From Methanofollis sp. UBA420 (lineage in GTDB: Archaea; Halobacteriota; Methanomicrobia; Methanomicrobiales; Methanofollaceae), in the NCBI RefSeq assembly GCF_002498315.1, contig NZ_DAGX01000005.1, positions 651,336 to 709,214 on the forward strand: DNA of 57,879 nucleotides. Direction: 5' to 3'. The position numbers and the translations under genes were made by a program. Below, one piece after another: positions 9,301 through 17,278 of the stretch. Position 1 is the first letter of the stretch. Every line of letters starts with the position of its first letter. Under the pieces are notes generated by a model, which was not told the DNA's origin, made no database searches, and saw nothing but the letters and a program-made list of their open reading frames with translations.

Positions 9301-9947
9301 AAATAGGGATCGTCGCTCTCGTCCACCGGTCCGGACCACCGGGCAAGGTAGGCGGTCGCCATGAAGGGGTTGCCGCCGTCGCAGGGCCCCCCGTCAAAAC
9401 CATGGGTATTCTTCATGTTGTTCTCAGAGAGGTCCCACGCGCCCAACCCGTCGGTGAGGAGCGCGGACTCAAGCGACCCGAGGGAGGCGAAGGTCCAGCA
9501 GGATCCACACTTTCCCTGGTCCTTCACCGGGGTCACCCGCCCTTCGTCGGCGAGGTTGAAATAAGACTCAGAGGGCGGGGCGGAGAGAGTTGAAACCGGA
9601 TTGCCCGACCAGAAAATGGTGGCGGGCGAGGGGATAAGTCCGTCCAGAGGGGGGAAGGACTCGTTCTCCGGGGCCTCAGGGGCGGCCGCACAGAGGAGCG
9701 CAATGTCGTTTTCAGCCGAGGTCGCCTCCTGCTCCTCCTGATACCGGACGAATGCCGGGTTCAGGGGTGCGGCCTCCACGCGGAGGTCGGCGCCGGCGGC
9801 CGGGGAGGCGCCTGCACCGGGGAAATATTCCTGTTCGTCTGGAAAGAGAAGTGTCGTATTCGTGAGTGCGGTCGCACCGGGCATCCCGAGAAGGGCAAGC
9901 CCCACGCAGACGAGCAGTATTATAAGACATTGTTGCCGGGGAGTCAT
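6324..9947 (-). CDS. Secreted papain-like (C1A) protease fused to beta-helix repeats, PGF-pre-PGF domain and C-terminal anchor
   Basis: A 1207-residue surface protein. Signal peptide about 1-28. The peptidase C1 domain has catalytic Cys150 (DQGKCGSCWTFAS), His294 (DGGHAVLLVGW) and Asn324 (AKNSWGTS), followed by a lectin-like beta domain that often accompanies archaeal C1 enzymes. Right-handed parallel beta-helix repeats of NosD type cover about 560-1000 (many VRGFTLTNGDDG-like turns). Then come a PGF-pre-PGF domain and a Thr/Pro-rich linker ending in PQQSP, a hydrophobic helix and RRR. The ATG at 9947 is preferred over an upstream in-frame ATG because the signal peptide starts there. Likely cell-surface proteolysis or adhesion; the substrate is unknown. 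Confidence 0.88.
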   Translation of the reverse strand: MTPRQQCLIILLVCVGLALLGMPGATALTNTTLLFPDEQEYFPGAGASPAAGADLRVEAAPLNPAFVRYQEEQEATSAENDIALLCAAAPEAPENESFPPLDGLIPSPATIFWSGNPVSTLSAPPSESYFNLADEGRVTPVKDQGKCGSCWTFASLGSLESALLTDGLGAWDLSENNMKNTHGFDGGPCDGGNPFMATAYLARWSGPVDESDDPYLLPMPLNDSPAGLAPVMQVQNVTFLPPRDGPLDNDLIKTTIKEEGGLYTSFRVNLSCFGPNATTYYLPENSTAKLDGGHAVLLVGWDDTYPAANFVETPPGDGAFIAKNSWGTSLGDHGYFYISYYDRYFGRFVNRSNTYIGDDRAAVLFTGEPVETYDHIYQYDPLGWTESIGTGASTTAYGANVFAAEHYEELHAVSFYTREPGTAYEVVVDLMQDGFVRRAYAADGTMALPGYHTLPLATPVPLGPGDIFSVTLKLTAPTDTRPLVVEMPFEHYSSNATAAPGQSYVSADGVHWKDLTTYVPDTNLCIKAFTRDPLRVPEDHATIQEAVDTVLSGGMVLVGDGVYVENVVVDHPLTLAGSHDAVIDGNGGTALTLTGSTITVRGFTLTNGDDGVLATGEDITLMDVNVTDCSGDGIALEGASRASIVLTDVRGAGHAGLRVNDSVRVGVALSDLSENGESGVNVSRSTDVWFVGVNVTVNGGDGISLASQDSFMVADCVIAGNAGTGLALDGVKNGEVFETAMTENGWNLRLVPFPGYESTVVVDETNTVDGRPVYVWTGREDAVVPDDAGMVYLFGCRNITAEDLTLSGTYVGLTVFNSTGITVRNVTATGNYAGAICKDLDDFLIDASAFVGNEFSGLSCFGCTASTVTGSLIADNGIGAYLFAASPGDTVLWHNTFANNTRGHLPAVNSVSLNSTLPISYRYNNTYFTHVLGNFWDDYAGNDTDGDGIGETPYSITGLNDTCPLVAPADRYVLSVPPPPATGGDGGGDPDYSVDAAGGLDPGESATLSFDRTAVSSITLTAAERIDGVMITLEPAADGPEGLAGSVYQYILADLTYTTDDALAEAVFTFSVPASWLKEHDLSPAGVALWRHHNETWTSLQTEVVRETADRIYFLAVSPGFSYFAIATGPDPVPTVTPPVPAEVTASAATNATAVHTPTTTPTANVTAVHTATPAPAATPTPQQSPIFPVIPLGAAGLAALLLARRR

Positions 9948-10225
9948 GGTTTCATCTTCCGTGTGATTCCCAGACGTAGGATAAAATAGGATAAATAGCA
10001 GCCGATTATGCTTCAAAATAAAGAATATGCAATAAAATTAAGATAGAAAGTGAGTGAAAAAGAAAAAACATGATATAATGTGACACGAGATTAAAGAAAA
10101 TCCCATCCGCCACCCTTCGACCCATGAGAACACAGGAACACAAAGCATAAGATAAGAGGCGGACAGGGCAACGACACGGAAGGTCAGATCCGCCCATCAT
10201 GGTCATGAGGAGGCAGACCTGCGTT

Positions 10226-10255
10226 GCAGGTACCGCATATGCAGGTACCGCATAT
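10226..10255. repeat. Two tandem 15-bp repeats upstream of the AIM24-like gene
   Basis: GCAGGTACCGCATAT occurs twice without a gap. The unit contains the palindrome GGTACC and creates GCATATGC at the junction. It lies in the 385-bp gene-free gap 9948-10332, which otherwise holds AT-rich promoter-like sequence for both flanking genes. It could be a regulator site or a chance duplication. Confidence 0.45.
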
Positions 10256-10332
10256 GGAGAGAGACGTCGCAGACTTCCCTTCAGAATATGCGAAACCTGA
10301 TATGTTTCTCTTCTGAAGATCTGGAGAAGACC

Positions 10333-11046
10333 ATGAGATACGAGATTATCGGGGACAACCTCCAGATGGTGAAACTCACCCTCTCCCCTGGCGAGAAGAT
10401 CAATGCAGAGGCTGGCGCCATGGTGAACATGAGCGGGAACATGCAGATGGACTCCCACATGAAGGGCGGCCTCTTCGGCGGACTCAAGAGGATACTCACC
10501 AACGAGAGCATCTTCCTGACCGAGTTCACCCCTCAGGGCCGGGAAGGCTTTGTCTCCTTCGCCGGGAACGTGCCGGGCCGGATCTTTCCCGTGGACGTGA
10601 ACGGGAAGGAGTTCATCGCCCAGAAGGATGCCTACCTCTGTTCCGAAGAGGGCGTGAACCTCGACATCGCCTTTACAAAGAAGCTGCGGTCCGGGTTCTT
10701 CGGCGGCGAGGGTTTCATCCTCCAGCGCCTCCATGGGAACGGCAGAGTCTTCCTCCACTGCTGCGGCGACACCATCGAGATGGACCTCGCGGCCGGGGAG
10801 ACGGTGCGGGTGGAGACCGGCCTTGTGGTCGGCTTCGACTCGACGGTCGAGTACTCCATCGAACTGGCCGGCGGCGTGAAGACGGTCTTCTTCGGCGGCG
10901 AAGGACTCTTCCTGACGACCCTCACAGGACCGGGCAAAGTCGTCCTCCAGTCGATGGACATCGCGAAACTCGCCTCCTCCCTGATGCCCTTCCTGCCCCA
11001 TGACTCGTCGGGGAGCGGGAGCGGCGGGTTCCAGATCGGGATCTGA
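10333..11046 (+). CDS. AIM24/TIGR00266 family protein
   Basis: A 237-residue protein of the AIM24-like beta-rich family, built from repeated strands rich in Gly and Phe: AGAMVNMSGN, GGLFGGLKRILTNESIF, SGFFGGEGFILQRLHGNG, and TVFFGGEGLFLTTLTGPGKV. Members are cytoplasmic or membrane-associated with no proven biochemical function. The ATG at 10333 is chosen over the in-frame ATG at 10288 because GGAG lies about 7 nt upstream and family homology begins at MRYEIIGDN. The gene is monocistronic and convergent with the small membrane protein at 11062-11256. Confidence 0.85.
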   Translation: MRYEIIGDNLQMVKLTLSPGEKINAEAGAMVNMSGNMQMDSHMKGGLFGGLKRILTNESIFLTEFTPQGREGFVSFAGNVPGRIFPVDVNGKEFIAQKDAYLCSEEGVNLDIAFTKKLRSGFFGGEGFILQRLHGNGRVFLHCCGDTIEMDLAAGETVRVETGLVVGFDSTVEYSIELAGGVKTVFFGGEGLFLTTLTGPGKVVLQSMDIAKLASSLMPFLPHDSSGSGSGGFQIGI

Positions 11047-11061
11047 ACGCCCCTCTCTTTT

Positions 11062-11256
11062 TCAGTCCCCTATTGCGATCCCGAAATGCCGCATCAGACG
11101 GGTGATCGCGGTGTCGGCAAGGACGATCGCAACGGCCGAGGCCAGGACGGTGAGGACCTGATCGTGCCAGATACCCCGGACAATAGTACCGACGGCAAGA
11201 CCGGCAAGGACTGCCGCGAAAAGAGTCAGGAGTGTCGCTCGCGGGAGGACGTACAT
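11062..11256 (-). CDS. Small two-helix membrane protein, hypothetical
   Basis: A 64-residue ORF whose sequence is two hydrophobic segments (about residues 6-24 and 34-50) joined by RGIWHDQ, ending in a basic tail TRLMRHFGIAIGD. I do not recognise a family. The ATG at 11256 is preferred because the upstream open frame is proline-rich and unlike a protein. No clear ribosome site. It sits just downstream of the large surface-protein gene in the same direction. It could be a real small membrane protein or chance. Confidence 0.45.
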   Translation of the reverse strand: MYVLPRATLLTLFAAVLAGLAVGTIVRGIWHDQVLTVLASAVAIVLADTAITRLMRHFGIAIGD

Positions 11257-11297
11257 CTGATCAGCATGGGAGAGGGGGGAGGATAACCCTTTCCCGG

Positions 11298-11306
11298 GAA
11301 AAAAGA
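11298..11306 (-). terminator. T-run after the beta-helix/PKD gene
   Basis: On the minus strand CTCTTTTTTCCC lies about ten bases past the stop codon at 11315, just before a CCCGGGAAAGGG segment. This is consistent with an oligo-T terminator between the two minus-strand genes. Confidence 0.4.
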
Positions 11307-11314
11307 GGAGGGGA

Positions 11315-14107
11315 TCACCGCCGCCGCAGGAAGAGGAGGGCGGCACAAAGACCGAGAACCACAAGACCTGCGGGAAGCGGGCTCTGCTGCGGTGCAGTCG
11401 GCGTTTCCGCCACTCCGGTCGTCTCCGGGTGAGCGGTCAGGGTCTCCGCAGGTGTCACCGTCGGTTCGGGCGCCGGGGTGTTCACCCCGATCGCGAAGAG
11501 GGAGAAACCGGGGCTTTCGGCGACGAAGGAGTAGCAAGACTCGTCTTCACTGACTATCGAGGTCGTGAGGGCCTGCCAGGCACCGCCGTGGTATCTGTAC
11601 AGCACCACGTCTTCCGGCGCACAGCCCCGCGCCTCCAGCCATGCCTTCGGGACGGTGAAGTTCAGGGAAGCTCCAGCAAGGGCGGCGTCGGGGGTGCGGT
11701 ACAGCGTCACTTCGTCGTATTCGTAGACCGCGGCGGCCGGGGCATCCGCGCCCGCAGGAAGTCCCTTCCTCTCCACAGTGACCAGAATCTCGGGGATCCT
11801 CTCGCCGGCCGTCACCCCGACCTCATAGATCGCGGAATTCCGGACGCCGAAGGACGTGTGACCGCCGGCAGGGATGTTGCTTGCCGCACCGGCCGAGGCA
11901 TCAGAATGACCGCCTCCCCCGCCGCCGCTCACGGCCGGCGCCTCAACCATGATGCAGTTCTTCTGCACCGTCGTGTTCGAGGCGTACGGGTTGCTGACCA
12001 TCAGGGAGACGGTGTACGTCCCGGCCGACGCGTAGGTGTGGGACGGGTGCTCTTCTGTCGAGGTCGAACCGTCGCCGAAGTCCCATCTCCAGCCGGTGAC
12101 GTCGCCGGTCGACGTGTCGGTGAAAGAGACGGTGAGCGGGGCGTATCCTCCGGCGGGGTTGACGGTGAAGTTGGCCGCGGGGGCCTCGAAGGTCCGGACA
12201 GACGCCGTGGCGGTGTCGGAGCCGAAAGCGTTGGATGCCGTCAGGGTGACGGTGTAGTTCCCGGCATCCCTGTACGTATGGACATGCTGCCGCCCCATGG
12301 CGTTCGTGCCGTCCCCAAAGTCCCACTCCCAGGTGTCGACGTCGCCGGTCGAGGTATCGTTGAAGGTCACGGAGAGGGGGGCAAGACCTGCTGTCGGCGT
12401 GAAGGTGAAGTCCGCCTTCGGCGCGGTGTGCACGACGACCTTCACCGTCGTCTCGTTGGAGGCGTAGGTGTTGCTCACGTTGAGGGTGACATTGTAGGTG
12501 CCGGCGTTCTCGAAGGTGTGCGGGAGCGTCGCATCGGTCGAGGTCGCACCGTTGTCGTCGAACGTCCAGAGGCGCTCGAAGACGCACCCGGTCGAGGCGT
12601 CGGTGAACCGCACGGTCAGCGGGGCGTTCCCTTCGGTCGGGTTTGCGGAGACGACGGCCTTCGGCGGGTCGAGGGCGACGACCGTCTTCGTCATCGTGTC
12701 GCTCCCGAAGGCGTTCGTGACCGTCAGGGTGACCTGGTGGGTGCCGTTGGTCGAGAAGGTGTGGGAGGGGCGGGTGTGGTCGACCAGGGGACTGTTGTCC
12801 CCGAAGTCCCATGAGCGGGAGAGGAAGGGGACGCCGTACGACGTGTCGGCGAACTGCACGGTGAGCGGGGTGCTGCCGCCGGCCGGAACGGCGGTGAAGT
12901 TCGCGGTCGGGATGCAGGTGTGGAGCGGGAGGTGGTCGATACACCCCGCCCCGAGGTCGTAGCCCTCGTCACAGATCCCGTCGCCGTTGCGGTCTTCGTG
13001 GGTCTCCGAGAACCCGGTGCCGTCAGGCGTCAGCCAGTAGTTCCCGCCGAGGAAGGGGCCGCCGTGGATGTTTTTCCCGAAGGTCTTCGTCGTGTTCCAG
13101 CGGGTGTCGGTCATGTCGGTACCTGACCTGATATCAAGGTTCTGTGTGTTGTTGAAGAGGTTGTTTGCGATGAGGGAATTTGTTACGGCAGATCTGGCAC
13201 AAAGTCCGGGGTCTCCGGTTCCGGTGACGGTGCTGTTGGTGAGCGTGATATTCTCAACATCGAAGAGGATAAAGCCAAATTTCCCGTCCCTGACCGTGAC
13301 ATTCTCGACTATGACGGAGTCCAGACTCTCCAGCTGGACTGCTATGAATCTATCTTTCTGGACGACGTTGTCTCTCAGGACAGTGGTCGTGCCGGTGCAT
13401 CCGTAGATCATGAAACCACCACTGTTGTTGGACACGGTATTGGCGACGACAACAGAGCCCTGGCACCCGGACTGGAGTTGAATGCCTGCACCACTGCAGT
13501 CCTGGACGGAGTTCCCGGAGATGATGCAGTCGGGGCAATCGCCATAGAACATGATCCCGGGACTCCCGCATCCGGTCACCTGGTTGTCCAGGATCTGTGA
13601 CCCGCCTGCGGAGGAGAGATAGATACCGCTGCCAGGGATAGTGCCGCCCAGCGTGCACCCCTCCACGGTGCAGTTCGTCGCGGATTCGATAGAGATCCCG
13701 TCGTACCCGCTGGAGACCGTGCACCCCCGCACCACGGTGTCGGCCCCATAGATCTCGATGGCCGTGGAACCGGCCCTCTTCACAGTGAGGCCCTCGACCG
13801 TCGTACCGGCGGCGGTGATCTTGATGCTGCCATTCACCGTCGCGCCCGCGTCGCCCCTGAGGGTGAGGCGTTTGTTCACGGTCACGGTCTCGACATAGGT
13901 GCCGGGGCGTATGAGGAGGGTGTCGCCGGCCGCCACCGTGGTGTTCGCGACCGCCGTGCCGATGGTGGTGAAGTTGCCGTCGCACCCGACCGTCCACGTC
14001 GCCGCCGCCGGCAGGACGGCAAGCGCGCAGAGGAGGAGGGTTGCAAGGAGGAGGGGAAAAATCCTCGTCACTCCATTATTTTCTGAAAATATGGATATAG
14101 TGGACAT
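11315..14107 (-). CDS. Secreted beta-helix (NosD-type) protein with four PKD domains and PGF-pre-PGF region
   Basis: A 930-residue surface protein. Signal peptide about 15-36 (LLLATLLLCALAVLPAAA). Parallel beta-helix repeats cover about 40-350. A Ca-binding-like loop DRNGDGICDEGYD follows. Then four PKD domains, each with a WDFGD-like core (SWDFGDN, LWTFDDN, EWDFGDGT, RWDFGDGS). A PGF-pre-PGF-like region and a linker ending in PQQSP plus a hydrophobic helix and RRR complete it. The helix/anchor end matches that of the papain-like protein at 6324-9947, suggesting shared surface sorting. Probable adhesin or sheath component; ligand unknown. Confidence 0.88.
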   Translation of the reverse strand: MSTISIFSENNGVTRIFPLLLATLLLCALAVLPAAATWTVGCDGNFTTIGTAVANTTVAAGDTLLIRPGTYVETVTVNKRLTLRGDAGATVNGSIKITAAGTTVEGLTVKRAGSTAIEIYGADTVVRGCTVSSGYDGISIESATNCTVEGCTLGGTIPGSGIYLSSAGGSQILDNQVTGCGSPGIMFYGDCPDCIISGNSVQDCSGAGIQLQSGCQGSVVVANTVSNNSGGFMIYGCTGTTTVLRDNVVQKDRFIAVQLESLDSVIVENVTVRDGKFGFILFDVENITLTNSTVTGTGDPGLCARSAVTNSLIANNLFNNTQNLDIRSGTDMTDTRWNTTKTFGKNIHGGPFLGGNYWLTPDGTGFSETHEDRNGDGICDEGYDLGAGCIDHLPLHTCIPTANFTAVPAGGSTPLTVQFADTSYGVPFLSRSWDFGDNSPLVDHTRPSHTFSTNGTHQVTLTVTNAFGSDTMTKTVVALDPPKAVVSANPTEGNAPLTVRFTDASTGCVFERLWTFDDNGATSTDATLPHTFENAGTYNVTLNVSNTYASNETTVKVVVHTAPKADFTFTPTAGLAPLSVTFNDTSTGDVDTWEWDFGDGTNAMGRQHVHTYRDAGNYTVTLTASNAFGSDTATASVRTFEAPAANFTVNPAGGYAPLTVSFTDTSTGDVTGWRWDFGDGSTSTEEHPSHTYASAGTYTVSLMVSNPYASNTTVQKNCIMVEAPAVSGGGGGGHSDASAGAASNIPAGGHTSFGVRNSAIYEVGVTAGERIPEILVTVERKGLPAGADAPAAAVYEYDEVTLYRTPDAALAGASLNFTVPKAWLEARGCAPEDVVLYRYHGGAWQALTTSIVSEDESCYSFVAESPGFSLFAIGVNTPAPEPTVTPAETLTAHPETTGVAETPTAPQQSPLPAGLVVLGLCAALLFLRRR

Positions 14108-14451
14108 CTGAGCAATAATGATCCCTTCGCGTGCATTGGATGAAAGATAATTCTGATATAAACACGAACTAAAATAAAAATATCCCTATTATTTTAAGGC
14201 AGATATACAGCCATTTCTAAAAAAATGTCTGGAAAAGCTGAATACCAGAGAATGAATCAAAAAAATAGCGATGGAACGGGAATTCACAAAAACGAAAGGG
14301 ACGAGAAAAAGAGAGACCGATGGTGCCGCCCCGCAGACTATCCGGGCGCAGAAGGCACTTATTCCAGAATATACCTGCAAAAAGGAGATTTCTTCGGGGC
14401 CAGGGCACGAGCAGAATAAAACCACATTCTGCCCGGTGTCACAGGCCGCAC
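14108..14451. other. Gene-free AT-rich gap with promoter for the beta-helix gene
   Basis: 344 bp, much richer in A+T than its surroundings. On the minus strand TTTATATC (about 14155-14162) is a plausible TATA box for the gene starting at 14107. Small ORFs on both strands lack ribosome sites and protein-like composition. I see no RNA gene. Confidence 0.5.
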
Positions 14452-15318
14452 CTATCCCTCCTCCGCCCACCTGTGCATGTAGCCCTCTGCCGGGAGGGGC
14501 GTGCCGTCGGCAAAGACGCCATGCTCCGCCACGACCCGGCCGATGGCCGTCGCCTCCACCCCTGCCACAGGGAACTTTTCGGGCGGGATGGTGAAGAGGA
14601 GTTCGAAGTCGCCGCCGCCAAAGAGCGCGAACTCCCTCCCCTCGGCCTCAGAGATACCCGCGGGGAGGGGGAGACGGGCCGTCTCCACCGCGAAACCGCA
14701 GTCATTCACCCCGAGCATGTCGTGGAGGGACATCGCAAGGCCGTCGGAGATGTCCATCATCGCCGTCGCCCCCGCGGCATTGAGGGCGATGCCCTCGGCG
14801 ACGCGGGGCTGCGGGGCGATCAACCTCTCCCAGTAGGCGTCGTAACCGGAGAGCGCCGCTTGCGCCCCCCCGAGGTACCCCGTGACGCAGACCAGGTCGC
14901 CGGGCACGGCACCCCGCCGCCCTACCACCTTCTCCGCCGTGCCGAGGCCGGTGGAGACGAGCGTCAGTTCGGTGTGGGCGTCGGTGTCTCCGCCGACGAG
15001 AGAGGCGCCATAGGTGCGGCAGCAGCGTGCCGCCCCCTCCGTGATCCCGGCAAGGCGCTCCGGACGGTCGAGGCCGGTGGCAAGGAGGAGGGCGAGAGGC
15101 CGCGCACCCATCCCCGCGATGTCGGAGATCGTCACCGCCGCCGCCATCCACCCGATCTCCGCGTCCGTCATCCCGACAGGGAAGTCTGTCGTCTCGTGGA
15201 GCATGTCGGTCGAGAGGACAAGGCACTCCCCACCGTGCCTGAGCACCGCACAGTCGTCTGCCGTCGCACCCTCGGGAAGGAGAGAGGAGACGGCCCTGAT
15301 CAACCCGCGTTCATCCAT
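14452..15318 (-). CDS. thiL: Thiamine-monophosphate kinase
   Basis: Phosphorylates thiamine monophosphate to thiamine diphosphate with ATP (cytoplasm). The 288-residue AIR-synthase-fold protein has the family motifs in order: ATADDCAVL, LSTDMLHETTDFP, WMAAAVTISDIAGMGARP, SLVGGDTDAH, a GD-rich CVTGYLGGAQAAL, MMDISDGLAMSL and FALFGGGDFELLF. Full length. The ATG at 15318 is preceded by GGAGGTG and overlaps the end of the DUF460 gene by eight bases. Third gene of the rio2-DUF460-thiL operon. ThDP from this pathway would also serve the IorA-like enzyme at 32997-34142. Confidence 0.94.
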   Translation of the reverse strand: MDERGLIRAVSSLLPEGATADDCAVLRHGGECLVLSTDMLHETTDFPVGMTDAEIGWMAAAVTISDIAGMGARPLALLLATGLDRPERLAGITEGAARCCRTYGASLVGGDTDAHTELTLVSTGLGTAEKVVGRRGAVPGDLVCVTGYLGGAQAALSGYDAYWERLIAPQPRVAEGIALNAAGATAMMDISDGLAMSLHDMLGVNDCGFAVETARLPLPAGISEAEGREFALFGGGDFELLFTIPPEKFPVAGVEATAIGRVVAEHGVFADGTPLPAEGYMHRWAEEG

Positions 15319-17278
15319 GTTTCCGCACCTCCTTCTCCCTCTCCGTCCTGTACTCCTTGAAGACCTGGTTGAGCATCGCCGCCTTCTTCCTCTTTTCATT
15401 CTCCGCGACAAGGGTGTTCCATGTCTCCAGGGCCACCGCAAAACACCCCTCGTCCGCGACCCCGATCTTCCCCTGGACGACAAGCCCGATCGCAGAGGCC
15501 GGCACGAGGGGCAGGGAGGCCGCGAGGGCCGCGGCGACGAGGTGCTGGTCCTGCTCCTCGACCGAGGCGCCGGGGACCACGACCGCCGCCACCTGCAGGG
15601 CCGCGACCTCCCGCACCACGCTCCGGCCCCATCCCCCGGTCGTCCCGACCGAGATCACGTCACCCTCGTCGATCCCGAGATCTGCCGCGAGACCGCCGAC
15701 CGCGTCATGGGTGAGAGAGGCGATCACCTTCACCGGCACCTGCCCCTCGCCGATCTGGAGCTCCTCCACCCGCTTCATCCGCTCGATCCGCTTCATCAGG
15801 CTCTTGTTCCTCTTCTCCTCCTTCCGGAGAAGTTTTTTGAGGTTCTTTATGATCGCGTCCCTCTTCGTGATCTCCGTGTCCCTCTGGAGGTCGCGGCCGC
15901 GATCAGATCGTTCTCTCCGGATCTGCCTATTCAGACGTGCGATCTCCCGGTCCTTCTCCGCGAGCCCTTCCTCCAGTTCCTGCACAAACTCCTTCAGGCG
16001 CTTTGCCGTCCTTTCAAGCTGGAGCAGTCTCTCCTCACGCTCGCCCTTCTCCGGCACCGGAGGAACCTCCTCGGCCGGCGGCTTCTTCTCGGGCACGGGC
16101 GGGCGTCCCGAGAGGTCGGCGAGCACCGCCTCGATCGACCGGCCCCGCAGGACACCGGCCCGCACCTCGTCCAGGTCGAAACCTGGCGGCACCCTCTTTA
16201 CGATATTCAGGAACTTGTTCTTGTTCGACCGGTAGGCGTCCAGGGCCGCGGAGAGGGCGTCCCTCTCATGGGGGTTTGCATACCCTGTCCCGGCCGTCAG
16301 TTCGAGTTTGCCCTCGACGCTCCTGTCCTGCGGGGGCACGTACGCGATCGCGTTGAAGGCACGCCGCACCTTCTCCACCGCATCGGGCATCGGCGTGACG
16401 TCAGAGGCGACGATCAGGGGCTTGCCCACCCCGGTGAGGTGCTCGATAATCTCGGCCGTCCCCATCTGGCGGGAGGAATAGAGGTCCACCACCTCGCCGT
16501 CGAGGTCCACCGCCCCGATGCCGGTCGTCGTCCCCGGGTCGATCCCGACAATAAGGTACCGTCTCTTTCTCATGAGGGGCCGATACCGGATCCTGTCGAG
16601 TTTCTTCCCCTCGACCCGCACCTGCGCGTCGGCGCCCGTATAGGCCCTGATAGGGATCTCGCCCCGCGGCGCATAGACCGTGAAGTCCACGCGGGAGAAC
16701 CCTCCGAAGGCAAGGCGTTCGCTCTTCTCGTACCGCAGACCCGCGGCCACGAGGTGCCCCTCCACCTCGCGGGCCTTCTCCCGCACATCCCCGTGCATCT
16801 TGCGCACGTACCTGTTCTGGCTCCACCCGCCCCGTCCCGGCGAGCGGTGACGGGAGACGACGATCCCGGTCGTGTTCTCGAAGGCGATCACCGCCGCGCC
16901 GCCGCCGAGATAGGCGATCCGCGCCGCCGCACCGGCCTCGGCAAAGGGGTCGGTCTTCTCCACCGCGATATTGTACCTAGCCGCCACCTTCTGGAGGGTC
17001 TCCTTCCGCTCGCCGCCTGTCACCTGCACGAGCAGGGTCCGGGTCGGGAGAGTCTGCATGAAGGCGACGAGGGCGTGCTGGTCGGGAGCGAGTTCCTGGA
17101 CCGAATCGGTGGCGAGGATATCGGGCTCCTCCACGGCGACGAGCCTGGAGAGCCTGAACGCCGTCACCTGCGAGGTCGAGACGACCGTCCCGTCCTCCAG
17201 GACGACGAGAGCGTACAGCGGCCGCTGGGTCCTGGACCGCACCGACCCCCTGATAATGTCGATCCCGAAGACCTTCAC
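15311..17278 (-). CDS. DUF460 family protein (RNase H-like fold plus coiled coil)
   Basis: A 655-residue archaeal protein. The N-terminal region carries VKVFGIDIIRGS. A second actin/RNase H-like segment IVGIDPGTTTGIGAVDLDG lies near residue 245. A Pro/Glu linker and a long charged coiled coil (about 390-520) follow, then a C-terminal alpha/beta domain with VISVGTTGGWG. It may process or bind nucleic acid by fold; no activity is established to my knowledge. The GTG at 17278 overlaps the rio2 stop (GTGA); the longer frame upstream is low-complexity. It is conserved with rio2 in this operon, suggesting an RNA or ribosome role (inference). Confidence 0.85.
   Translation of the reverse strand: MKVFGIDIIRGSVRSRTQRPLYALVVLEDGTVVSTSQVTAFRLSRLVAVEEPDILATDSVQELAPDQHALVAFMQTLPTRTLLVQVTGGERKETLQKVAARYNIAVEKTDPFAEAGAAARIAYLGGGAAVIAFENTTGIVVSRHRSPGRGGWSQNRYVRKMHGDVREKAREVEGHLVAAGLRYEKSERLAFGGFSRVDFTVYAPRGEIPIRAYTGADAQVRVEGKKLDRIRYRPLMRKRRYLIVGIDPGTTTGIGAVDLDGEVVDLYSSRQMGTAEIIEHLTGVGKPLIVASDVTPMPDAVEKVRRAFNAIAYVPPQDRSVEGKLELTAGTGYANPHERDALSAALDAYRSNKNKFLNIVKRVPPGFDLDEVRAGVLRGRSIEAVLADLSGRPPVPEKKPPAEEVPPVPEKGEREERLLQLERTAKRLKEFVQELEEGLAEKDREIARLNRQIRRERSDRGRDLQRDTEITKRDAIIKNLKKLLRKEEKRNKSLMKRIERMKRVEELQIGEGQVPVKVIASLTHDAVGGLAADLGIDEGDVISVGTTGGWGRSVVREVAALQVAAVVVPGASVEEQDQHLVAAALAASLPLVPASAIGLVVQGKIGVADEGCFAVALETWNTLVAENEKRKKAAMLNQVFKEYRTEREKEVRKHG

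Noticed and set aside
14189..14594. Small ORFs on both strands between thiL and the beta-helix gene
   Set aside because: No ribosome site, odd composition and AT-rich promoter-like DNA.
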